A DNA stretch of 64,000 nt from UKL13-2 sp947085425 (lineage in GTDB: Bacteria > Pseudomonadota > Gammaproteobacteria > Burkholderiales > Usitatibacteraceae): NCBI GenBank assembly GCA_947085425.1, contig CAMTWK010000010.1:13802-77801 (forward strand). Direction: 5' to 3'. The position numbers and the translations under genes were made by a program. Shown one piece after another: positions 39,597-47,673 of this stretch. Position 1 is the first letter of the stretch, and each line of letters starts with the position of its first letter. The notes beneath the pieces are model-generated. The model worked only from the letters and a program-made list of their open reading frames with translations. It was not told the origin of the DNA and made no database searches.

Positions 39597-42335
39597 GTGA
39601 AACACAACCCTGATTCCAGCCACCCGCCCCACGCCGGACACGGCAGCATGACAGACCGCCAATTGGCGCGATTGTTTCGTGGCTCACGCTACGCCGCACA
39701 AATCCTGCGCAAACACCCGGATTGGCAGACTTGGTTGGCGCAAGCCAGCCAGCAATCCGCCGTCAAAACCGTCGCCGAACTGCCGGATCCACTGGCAAAT
39801 ACCGTCGAAGATCTCGACCGCAGCCTGCGCATCAACCGCCAACAACTGATGCTCGCCATCCTGTTTCGTGACCTGAATCAACTTGCCGACCTCAACGAGG
39901 TGGTCTCGGCCGTTTCCAATTTTGCCGACTATGCCACCCGCGCGGCGGTATTGTTTCATCACACCGCACTGTGCAAGCAGTTTGGACTGAGCAATGAATT
40001 GATGCAGTCACACCTGAGTGATCTGGTGGTGATTGGCATGGGCAAACTCGGTGGCGACGAATTAAACGTCTCGAGCGACATTGATTTGATATATGTCCAC
40101 GCCGAAGACGGCGAGGCCAATGCACACAAAAGCTGGCATGAATTTCACAGCCAGCTCGGCCAGCGGGTGATGCGTTCCATCGACCACGCCGACGCCAACG
40201 GATTTGTGTTTCGGGTTGATATGCGCCTGCGGCCGTTTGGCGCCAGCGCCCCGCTGGTCACCTCCCTTGCCGGACTCGATGACTATTTCCGCAAACACGC
40301 CCGTCCGTGGGAGCGTTACGCCTGGCTCAAAGGCCGCGCCCTGACCGGCCAAACGGCCAATATCGCCGCCGTCGATGCGCTGGTCAAACCGTTCGTGTTT
40401 CGTCGTTACCACGACTACGCGGCGATCGATGAAATGCGCTCGTTACACGGCCAGATTCGCGCCGAGGCAACCAAACGCGGCAAACACGATGACATCAAAG
40501 TCGGATCGGGCGGCATTCGTGAAATCGAATTCGTCGCACAAATGCATCAACTCATTCGCGGCGGTCGTGATCACAAATTGCAGACCCGCTCGACCCGCGG
40601 CGCGCTCGATGAAATCGCCCGGCAGCAGATTATGTCGACGCGTCAGGTGAATCAATTACAAGCCGCTTATTTGTTCCTGCGCAATCTTGAACATCGTCTG
40701 CAATATCTCGACGACGCACAAACACAAATGTTGCCGACAAACCCGGACGATCAGCAACGGGTTGCCGAAGCCATGTTGTTCGCCGATTGGCCGGCGTTTT
40801 TGCTTGCGCTCGATGCCCATCGGGCGTTGGTGACCAATGAATTTGAATCCATATTCGGTGATACACGCGCCAATGGAGTCAAAGCACCAGCAACCACGCC
40901 CACTTCCGGACAAAACAGCCCGGAAAGCACCGCTGATATTGCACTTTTCAATGTGGACGCGCAGCCGGAAATTACCCGTCGTTTGACCGTGTGGACAAGC
41001 AGCAATCGCATGGCAAACCTGTCGCCAAAGTTACGTGATCGGCTGATGACGCTGATCCCGATTGCCATGCGTGCATGTGCGGCGGTCGATCCGTCGACCT
41101 TGACCTTGTTTCGCGTCTGGAATTTACTCGAAGCCGTCGACAAGCGTGAAACCTATCTGGCGCTGCTCATTGAGTTTCCCAACTCCCTCAGCCGCGTCGT
41201 GCGTATCGCCAGCAAAAGTGCCTGGGCAGCCGATTTTTTGCGATTACATCCGGTGTTGTTACACGAATTGGTGCAACCCCCTGCTGCGCAATCGGGACTT
41301 GATTGGCCGGCTGAACGCGCCGCACTACAGGCTGCCTGCGACGCCGCCGACGGCGATGTCGAACAGCAATATGAATTATTGCGGCACGCCAAACAGGTTG
41401 CCACCCTCAAACTCAACATCAACGACATCGAAGGCCGCTTGAGTGTCATGTCGTTATCGGATGAATTAAGCGCACTCGCCGACATGTTGCTCGACATCAC
41501 CCTGGTGCTGGCATGGCGGTCATTGTGCCCTTCATTTGGCTTGGAAAAACCCACCGGTTGGTCGCCCCCCAATGGTTTTGCCATTATCGGATACGGCAAA
41601 CTTGGCAGCAAAGAATTGGGCTACGCATCGGATCTCGACCTGGTGTTTATCTATGACGATGCCGTCAAACGCGGTGGTGAACTCTTTTCCAAACTGGCAC
41701 AACGATTGAGCAGTTGGCTCAACACCATGACCACCGGCGGAGTGTTGTACGAAACCGATTTGCGACTGCGCCCGGACGGTGCGTCCGGTCTGCTGGTATC
41801 CAGTCTTGACGCCTTTCGCGATTACCAAATGAAACGCGCCTGGACCTGGGAGCATCAGGCCCTCACCCGTGCCCGCTGGTGTGCCGGTGACCGCGCCCTG
41901 GCCGCGCCGTTCGACGTCATTCGCGAACAGGTTCTCACCCATTCCGACATCAGCACACTCAAAACGAAAATCATCGAGATGCGCGAAAAAATGCGCGCCG
42001 AGAAAAAAGACCGGGTTGATGCCGTCAATCTCAAACATACCCGTGGCGGCATTGTTGATGTGGAATTCATCGTGCAATTTTTGATCCTCGCCTACTCGCG
42101 CGAACATCCTGAATTCCTCCGCAACCTCGGCAACTTTGCCCTGCTCAGCAGCGCCGCCGCCCTTGGCATTATCGATGAAGACCTCGCCGCGATTGTCGGC
42201 AAAAGCTACCTGGCCTATCGCGAACGCCAACACCGAGCACGCACCAACAATGAAACTGAGACGTGGGTGGGGCTCAACGATTTTGCAGAGGAGCGGCAAG
42301 CGGTGACAGCGGTGTGGCGGGCGTTGTTTGGTTAA
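39597..42335 (+). CDS. glnE: Bifunctional glutamine synthetase adenylyltransferase/deadenylase
   Basis: Adds and removes AMP on glutamine synthetase in response to PII state. The 912 residues contain two nucleotidyltransferase domains: N-terminal VIGMGKLGGDELNVSSDIDL (deadenylylase) and C-terminal IIGYGKLGSKELGYASDLDL (adenylylase). Each is followed by a GlnD-PII-uridylyltransferase-like helical domain (GSGGIREIEFVAQMHQLI, TRGGIVDVEFIVQFLIL). The start is a GTG at 39597 or ATG at 39648. The 3' end overlaps the convergent permease gene by 4 bp. Confidence 0.95.
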   Translation: MKHNPDSSHPPHAGHGSMTDRQLARLFRGSRYAAQILRKHPDWQTWLAQASQQSAVKTVAELPDPLANTVEDLDRSLRINRQQLMLAILFRDLNQLADLNEVVSAVSNFADYATRAAVLFHHTALCKQFGLSNELMQSHLSDLVVIGMGKLGGDELNVSSDIDLIYVHAEDGEANAHKSWHEFHSQLGQRVMRSIDHADANGFVFRVDMRLRPFGASAPLVTSLAGLDDYFRKHARPWERYAWLKGRALTGQTANIAAVDALVKPFVFRRYHDYAAIDEMRSLHGQIRAEATKRGKHDDIKVGSGGIREIEFVAQMHQLIRGGRDHKLQTRSTRGALDEIARQQIMSTRQVNQLQAAYLFLRNLEHRLQYLDDAQTQMLPTNPDDQQRVAEAMLFADWPAFLLALDAHRALVTNEFESIFGDTRANGVKAPATTPTSGQNSPESTADIALFNVDAQPEITRRLTVWTSSNRMANLSPKLRDRLMTLIPIAMRACAAVDPSTLTLFRVWNLLEAVDKRETYLALLIEFPNSLSRVVRIASKSAWAADFLRLHPVLLHELVQPPAAQSGLDWPAERAALQAACDAADGDVEQQYELLRHAKQVATLKLNINDIEGRLSVMSLSDELSALADMLLDITLVLAWRSLCPSFGLEKPTGWSPPNGFAIIGYGKLGSKELGYASDLDLVFIYDDAVKRGGELFSKLAQRLSSWLNTMTTGGVLYETDLRLRPDGASGLLVSSLDAFRDYQMKRAWTWEHQALTRARWCAGDRALAAPFDVIREQVLTHSDISTLKTKIIEMREKMRAEKKDRVDAVNLKHTRGGIVDVEFIVQFLILAYSREHPEFLRNLGNFALLSSAAALGIIDEDLAAIVGKSYLAYRERQHRARTNNETETWVGLNDFAEERQAVTAVWRALFG

Positions 42336-43954
42336 TCAACCGCGTTGCCCGCGGGCAGTGATTTTGGATAACGCAAAAATTGCCGGTATCGCCAGGCCGC
42401 CAGCATGGTGATGCCCAAAAACGCAGCCGGCGGAAACCAGCCTGGTGAATAACTTGATGAAAATGTCAGCGTGACCAGCACATTCGGCAACATGATCAGC
42501 GTGACCCAAAACGCCATTACCAAACCGAGGTCGATTGATTTCATGCGCGCGTGGCAACGCAACACTGCCGCCAACAAAACCACCCCGGTGGCCACCATAG
42601 TCAACATGAATTTGCCCACAATAACGACATCAATTTTGTACACGATCGCAAAAATGGCCATCATCACCATGCCCAGCACCGTTGCCACCATGCAATATTT
42701 CGCAAAATGCCACGCCACTTGCCGGTTCAGCGATACTGGCGCCGGCCAGCGTGGTGTCAAACTCAACATTTGATGTTCCGCACGCACGCGGTAAGTGGCA
42801 CGGATCAATGCGCTGGGCAGCAGCACCGCATTGGGAATAAATATAATGGCAAACAACATGGACATAGCCCCTCTGTCTCCATCCGGCACAGACAACATGA
42901 ACAAAAAGCCCCCGCCCAACAGCAGCCAGAGCATAGCCAGCCAGCACAACGTGCTCCAATGCAACATGCGTCCGAACGTAAATTGCATTAACCGTCCAAA
43001 GTCATAGGGCGCCCCGAGCGCACGCGACAAAAAATAATCAAATCCCGGCAGCCACTGCCAGCCGACTTTGCCAAACCATGGCCAAGTGGCCACGCCCCAG
43101 CCAGAAGGTGTCACCTCGGCCCTGCGTGACAACGCCCGATCCGTCGCCGAGCCGACCATACCAACCAGCAGCAAACAAAAAAAAGCTGCCGCCGATACCA
43201 AATATAAGCTGGTCTGCGAGGTGGCCGTATAGACCAATTGCAATGGATCAAGTACCACCATGCCAAAAATTCGTGTGTTGAACATCATGGTGCCTACCCA
43301 CAGCAGCCACAACACCAGGCCAACAATCGGCAAGACCCGCACCAGTCCAATCACAGCGAGCATGCCCGCCATCATCGCCCAGCCAGCGACGGCATGGTCG
43401 AGCATCAACCCAGCGGAAAAATTTGCGCCGAGCAGCGATGTGCCAGCCATGCCCTGCCAAACGGCGGCACACAATATGACCATTGAGACAAAGCCCGTGG
43501 CGGCGAAGCGTTGGCGCTGGTTTGGCAGGGACGCGGCGGCAAGCATACAAAATACCGCCAGAAAAAACCATTGCACCAAAAAGAAAAATGTCACCAACAA
43601 CAGCGCCGTCAACACCCAGGCAAGAGACATTAACCAGACCGTCTCACGCCGCAAATTGGGCACCAGCCGCATGTTCTGTGGGGTGGACATGGCGTACATG
43701 GCCGACACAAACTGAAACCACCACACCACCAATATTCCGACGGAAACAATTGTCAGCGCGTTGATTACACTGGCCGCTGTTCCCCATAGCAATATGGCGA
43801 TCAATACTGACAACACCGCCACACCAAGATAAACACGCAACCACGTCAAACCAAGCGTATGGCCAACCTGATAATTCACCCGCATCGACGACAACATCTC
43901 CATCATCCGGCCACCAAGCCGCACGACAGTGTCGCTTGCGACGGCGGCATTCAT
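42332..43954 (-). CDS. Polytopic membrane protein, probable permease of a GntR-controlled ABC system
   Basis: The 540 residues contain about 12 hydrophobic segments (e.g. VYLGVAVLSVLIAILLWGTA, AMMAGMLAVIGLVRVLPIVG, ILVVWWFQFVSAMYAM). No solute-transport signature is recognised. It overlaps the ATPase gene by 4 bp, so it is the likely transmembrane partner. Such gntR-ATPase-membrane trios (YtrA type) are often induced by cell-wall stress or antibiotics, but the substrate here is unknown. Confidence 0.7.
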   Translation of the reverse strand: MNAAVASDTVVRLGGRMMEMLSSMRVNYQVGHTLGLTWLRVYLGVAVLSVLIAILLWGTAASVINALTIVSVGILVVWWFQFVSAMYAMSTPQNMRLVPNLRRETVWLMSLAWVLTALLLVTFFFLVQWFFLAVFCMLAAASLPNQRQRFAATGFVSMVILCAAVWQGMAGTSLLGANFSAGLMLDHAVAGWAMMAGMLAVIGLVRVLPIVGLVLWLLWVGTMMFNTRIFGMVVLDPLQLVYTATSQTSLYLVSAAAFFCLLLVGMVGSATDRALSRRAEVTPSGWGVATWPWFGKVGWQWLPGFDYFLSRALGAPYDFGRLMQFTFGRMLHWSTLCWLAMLWLLLGGGFLFMLSVPDGDRGAMSMLFAIIFIPNAVLLPSALIRATYRVRAEHQMLSLTPRWPAPVSLNRQVAWHFAKYCMVATVLGMVMMAIFAIVYKIDVVIVGKFMLTMVATGVVLLAAVLRCHARMKSIDLGLVMAFWVTLIMLPNVLVTLTFSSSYSPGWFPPAAFLGITMLAAWRYRQFLRYPKSLPAGNAVD

Positions 43955-44817
43955 GCCGTCACCTCAATAAAAAAATCCTCCAGCGACATGTGCTCGATGG
44001 TGATTTCCGGGTGTTGCACACGCAGTTGCGCCTGCTCAGCGGCGGGTATACGGGCAACGGCGGTGGCAGTCACCCCATGCACGACCAAATTCGTCAACAG
44101 ATACGCCTGCAATTTTTTGAGGGATGGTTCGGTTCCCGTCAGACGCACGGCTTCCGCCGAGAGTGTATCCAGCTCGGCCTGCAACAAAATTTTGCCGGAC
44201 TTCATCATCGCCACATCCACCGCCACCCGCTCCAGATCCGTCAGGATATGGGTGGAAAACAGCACGGTGGCATTGCGTGCGATGACGCTGTCCACCAGCT
44301 CACGCAAAAAATCACGTCGGCCGGCCGGATCAAGACTGGCGACCGGCTCATCGAGTATCAGTACATCCGGCTCGTGCGCCAGCGCACGGATGATCGCCAG
44401 ACGCTGTTTTTCGCCACCGGACAACCGGCTGATCAGCGTTGTCCGTGAAATCGACCAGCGATCCAGCAATGCATTGGTCTTGTTGTCATTCCACACTGGG
44501 TAAAACGCCTTGAAAAACGACAGCATTTGCGGGGCGGTCATCCAGCCGAACAAATCGGTTTGTTGCGGCACATAACCTAAGCGCCCACGCGTGGCTTGGC
44601 TCAATGCATTCGGGTCATCACCACACAAGGCAATGGTGCCAGCCTGGATGCCGCGCAAGCCCAGCACACACTCCATCAGCGTGCTTTTGCCCGCGCCATT
44701 GCGCCCCAGCAAGCCAACAATCTTGCCGGAGGCGAGGGAAAAATCGAGCCGGTTCAGCGCCAATTTTCCGGTGAATGATTTCACCACGGACTGCATTTCG
44801 ATAATGTTGGTATTCAT
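43951..44817 (-). CDS. ABC transporter ATP-binding protein
   Basis: The 288 residues hold Walker A GLLGRNGAGKSTLMECVLG, the Q-loop region YVPQQTDLFGWMT, signature LSGGEKQRLAIIRAL, Walker B VLILDEPVASLDP and switch His in FSTHILTDLE. It resembles ATPases of YtrB/CcmA-like export systems. It lies between the GntR regulator and the membrane partner with 4-bp overlaps on both sides. Confidence 0.93.
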   Translation of the reverse strand: MNTNIIEMQSVVKSFTGKLALNRLDFSLASGKIVGLLGRNGAGKSTLMECVLGLRGIQAGTIALCGDDPNALSQATRGRLGYVPQQTDLFGWMTAPQMLSFFKAFYPVWNDNKTNALLDRWSISRTTLISRLSGGEKQRLAIIRALAHEPDVLILDEPVASLDPAGRRDFLRELVDSVIARNATVLFSTHILTDLERVAVDVAMMKSGKILLQAELDTLSAEAVRLTGTEPSLKKLQAYLLTNLVVHGVTATAVARIPAAEQAQLRVQHPEITIEHMSLEDFFIEVTA

Positions 44818-45230
44818 TTTTTATCCCTGAGAATTTTGTCAAACAGTCGCACTGCCGTGTCGCGGTCAATTTCCAGTTGTGCCGCTTCTTCGGCGGCGCG
44901 CTGCAACACCGGCCGCAGCAAATTCAGACGCTCCGATTTCAACAGCCGTTGCGGCTGGTGCAGAGCCACCACCATGCCCAACCCGCGCTGCCGCGCCAAC
45001 ACGCCCTGTGTTTCCAACAAGCTGTAGGCCTTGGAAACGGTCATCGGGTTTATCACCAGCGCATGGGCAACATCCCGCACCGACGGCAACGCCTCACCCG
45101 CGGCCAGCCGCCCGCCGGCCACCATGCGTGTGATCTGCTCGACTAGCTGCATATAGATCGGCACACCCGCCTGAGGAGTGACGGTGAACAGCACGGGTGG
45201 AGCGTTTTGGGAAGGTGGGGGCGGCGACAT
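44814..45230 (-). CDS. GntR family transcriptional regulator, YtrA subfamily
   Basis: Short 138-residue GntR regulator with an N-terminal winged helix (IYMQLVEQITRMVAGGRLAA, LPSVRDVAHALVINPMTVSK, AYSLLETQGVLARQRGLGM) and only a small C-terminal helical part. The YtrA subfamily has this size and usually represses its own operon with an ABC transporter, as here. A matching nested palindrome lies 30 bp upstream (45258-45289). Confidence 0.9.
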   Translation of the reverse strand: MSPPPPSQNAPPVLFTVTPQAGVPIYMQLVEQITRMVAGGRLAAGEALPSVRDVAHALVINPMTVSKAYSLLETQGVLARQRGLGMVVALHQPQRLLKSERLNLLRPVLQRAAEEAAQLEIDRDTAVRLFDKILRDKK

Positions 45231-45257
45231 GTTTCCGGCAAATAGGGTTTAATGCAT

Positions 45258-45289
45258 TAGTGTATTACTACAATAATACACATACACTA
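45258..45289. promoter_or_regulatory. Nested palindromic operator upstream of the GntR/ABC operon
   Basis: Two nested inverted repeats. The inner one is GTGTATTA at 45260-45267 with TAATACAC at 45274-45281 (6-bp spacer); the outer one is TAGTGTAT at 45258-45265 with ATACACTA at 45282-45289. The GTGTA...TACAC pattern fits YtrA-type operators. On the minus strand TATTAT lies inside it, so a bound repressor would cover the promoter. Confidence 0.7.
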
Positions 45290-45304
45290 CGGAGTCAAGC
45301 ATCC

Positions 45305-45493
45305 ATGAATTATTTTTTGGAAAGGTTGACCGCCACCACAAAACGCAATGAGATTCCTCGTCGCCCAACAGCAGGCTCTGTCCGAACGACGGGTTTACTG
45401 AGGGACATCAAAAAATCACGTCACCCCGACCGGCAGGTTGTGGGGAATCCGATCCGACTGGCACAAGGCGATTGCGCTGCCGCCAAATATTAG
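45305..45493 (+). CDS. Doubtful 62-residue open frame divergent from the GntR operon
   Basis: ATG at 45305 with GGAG ten bases upstream, placed just beyond the GntR operator. The frame encodes MNYFLERLTATTKRNEIP, then a basic Arg-rich remainder. No family is recognised and there is no membrane segment. The rest of the 45231-45560 interval shows nothing else. Confidence 0.2.
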   Translation: MNYFLERLTATTKRNEIPRRPTAGSVRTTGLLRDIKKSRHPDRQVVGNPIRLAQGDCAAAKY

Positions 45494-45560
45494 GCCGCAT
45501 TGCCAGTAAAATAGCCCCGGCCCGGCAGCAACTATTGTCACCAAAAATTTCGGAGAACCC

Positions 45561-47201
45561 ATGTTATTACTGCGCACTTGTCACACTGTCTGCAACCTGC
45601 TGTTGGTTTCGCTGCTGCTGATGGGCGCACACGCCCACGCCACCATCGTGTCATTGCAAACCTCGCAGGGCGTGATTGAAATCCAGTTGTATGATCAAGC
45701 CGCGCCAATCACCGTCAGCAATTTTTTGGCGTATGTCCGCAGCGGTGCCTATAACGACTCATTGATTCATCGCAGTGTGCCGGGGTTCGTCATTCAGGGC
45801 GGCGGCTTCTTCTGGAACAACACCACCAGCAAAGTGTTAGAGATCCCGTCGCGTGGTCCGATCAAAAATGAATTCAGCGCCACCCGCTCCAATCTGCGCG
45901 GCACCATCGCCATGGCCAAATTCGGCGGCGACCCGGACAGCGCCACTTCACAGTGGTTTATCAATCTGGCCGACAACGCGTCCACTCTCGACGGACAAAA
46001 CGGTGGCTTTACCGTCTTCGGTCGGGTTGCCGCCGCCAGCATGGCGGTGGTCGATGCCATCGCCGCATTACCGATTGTCAACGAAGGCAGCCCGTTTGAT
46101 ACCCTGCCGGTCACCAGCCGACGCACCGGCGACTTTTATGTCAAAGCCAATTTATCTTTGGTGCAATCCATTGCCATCAAGGCAGGCGCCGTTCCCGCCG
46201 GCGTGATCGATATCGACGGCAGCGGTCGGCAAAATATCGTTGTCCGCTCCACCAATGGCACACCACAAATGCGCGTCGGCCGTTTGCTCGGCAATCAATT
46301 CCAATTCACCACACAAGACGATCCGGGCGCGAATTTCCGTCTGGCCGCAGTGGCGGATCTGGATGGCAATGGCAAATCCGATTTGGTGTTTATCAACACC
46401 ACCCAGGGCGAATTTGGTGACGTGCGCGTGTGGACGGACTTTCAGCGCAGCAGTGAACGACTGTGGCGTCAGGTGAAACAGGTATGGGATGTGCAGGTGG
46501 TCGGCGATCTGGACGGCGATGGCTATTCCGATCTGGTGTGGCGCTATTTGGCACCCGACCCACGCGACACCGGTGTGTCCTATGTTTGGTTTTACGACGG
46601 CGCAAACACACCGGTGGTGCGTAAACGTGGTGGCGCGCCACTCGACTGGACCCTGCTTGGTGCGGCCGATTTAAACGCCGATGGTGCCGCCGACATGGTA
46701 TACATCAGCCCGGCCAATGAAATCCGCGTGTTGATGGCGACCACCAACCGCACCTGCGCCAATCTTAGTGCCGGCACGGTTCCATCCGGCTATCGGGTGG
46801 TCAGCATGGCCGACTTTAGTGGCAACGGTCGCAGCAGTATTTTCATTCGCAATTTGGCCACCGGACAAAATGCGTTGTTAAGCCTCAATGCCACCGGGCT
46901 GGCGCTGCCCGCCTACACGGCCGATCCGCTCGACCCGAATGCGTCGTGCACCGCATCATCACTGACCCTCACCGTGCTGCCACTCGGTCTGGAGCAAACC
47001 GATCCAACCTGGAAATTTTATGCGGCGGGTGACTTTAACGCCGACGGCCGCAGCGACATCGCCTGGCTCAAACCGGATGGAACCGTCACCTTGTGGTTGT
47101 TTAACACCGGCTTTCTGGCACCGACCGTTATTAACAATGCGGGTAGTGCCCCGGCTGGATTTACGGTCTATCAGCCCGGTGGCGGTGGTGCCAGTTATTG
47201 A
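45561..47201 (+). CDS. Secreted cyclophilin-type peptidyl-prolyl isomerase with C-terminal FG-GAP module
   Basis: The 546 residues begin with a signal peptide (LLLVSLLLMGAHAHA) and a cyclophilin domain (residues about 28-195). That domain contains FLAYVRSGAYNDSLIHRSVP, GFVIQGGGF and SATSQWFINLADN. Cyclophilins usually end after it. Residues about 215-545 carry six FG-GAP/VCBS units with DxDGxG loops (VADLDGNGKSD, VVGDLDGDGYSD). This part is strongly similar to that of the protease at 14872-17424, including RKRGGAPL, NRTCANLS and DPNASCTAS. The ATG has GGAG at proper distance. A role in folding exported proteins is inferred. Confidence 0.88.
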   Translation: MLLLRTCHTVCNLLLVSLLLMGAHAHATIVSLQTSQGVIEIQLYDQAAPITVSNFLAYVRSGAYNDSLIHRSVPGFVIQGGGFFWNNTTSKVLEIPSRGPIKNEFSATRSNLRGTIAMAKFGGDPDSATSQWFINLADNASTLDGQNGGFTVFGRVAAASMAVVDAIAALPIVNEGSPFDTLPVTSRRTGDFYVKANLSLVQSIAIKAGAVPAGVIDIDGSGRQNIVVRSTNGTPQMRVGRLLGNQFQFTTQDDPGANFRLAAVADLDGNGKSDLVFINTTQGEFGDVRVWTDFQRSSERLWRQVKQVWDVQVVGDLDGDGYSDLVWRYLAPDPRDTGVSYVWFYDGANTPVVRKRGGAPLDWTLLGAADLNADGAADMVYISPANEIRVLMATTNRTCANLSAGTVPSGYRVVSMADFSGNGRSSIFIRNLATGQNALLSLNATGLALPAYTADPLDPNASCTASSLTLTVLPLGLEQTDPTWKFYAAGDFNADGRSDIAWLKPDGTVTLWLFNTGFLAPTVINNAGSAPAGFTVYQPGGGGASY

Positions 47202-47528
47202 CCGTTGCGGCCGCCATTGACACCCGCGACTGTGAGCGCCTGTTCACACTGATGAACAGCAATGAACAGCAATGAACAGATGTCCACTGTAACCATTGTT
47301 AACACCTGCATGCCCTAAAACTTGTCCGCAACTATTGTGTAATTGCGGACAAGTTTGCATACTTGCGCCTCTTTTTTTGGAAACACCATCATGATTGGTA
47401 AACCCTCGCAATTCTGAGGGTCCTGATACCCCTCACAGCAGCGACCAACACACCCATCAAATGGCTCGCCTATATCGCGTGTATTTCGTCGCTTAACGTA
47501 ACCAATTGGCCATACCATTAAGGCAGCA
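47202..47528. repeat. Intergenic region with tandem 10-mers and a 14-bp inverted repeat
   Basis: ATGAACAGCA is repeated in tandem about three times at 47252-47280. Downstream, AAACTTGTCCGCAA (47318-47331) is followed after 11 nt by its exact complement (47343-47356). On the minus strand the hairpin is followed by TTTTAGG, so it may terminate the recN transcript. No gene is supported in this 327-bp interval before the small ORF at 47529. Confidence 0.55.
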
Positions 47529-47669
47529 ATGATTAAAAAATTGATCGAATCCATCAAAAACAAAGACGCCAAAGGACACCAAAATGTGGCGCTTGTCGGT
47601 GTTGCTTTTGTGGCCGCCTACATTGTTGCGACCGTTGCCGTGGTGTACGCGTTGTTTAAGTTTCTCTAA
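47529..47669 (+). CDS. Predicted 46-residue single-helix membrane protein
   Basis: ATG at 47529 with AAGG five bases upstream. The peptide has an amphipathic, Lys-rich N-terminus (MIKKLIESIKNKDAKGHQN) followed by one long hydrophobic helix (VALVGVAFVAAYIVATVAVV) and a short tail YALFKFL. The composition is typical of small bacterial membrane proteins. The gene is convergent with recN, ending 4 bp from the recN stop. No family is recognised. Confidence 0.5.
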   Translation: MIKKLIESIKNKDAKGHQNVALVGVAFVAAYIVATVAVVYALFKFL

Positions 47670-47673
47670 ACAA

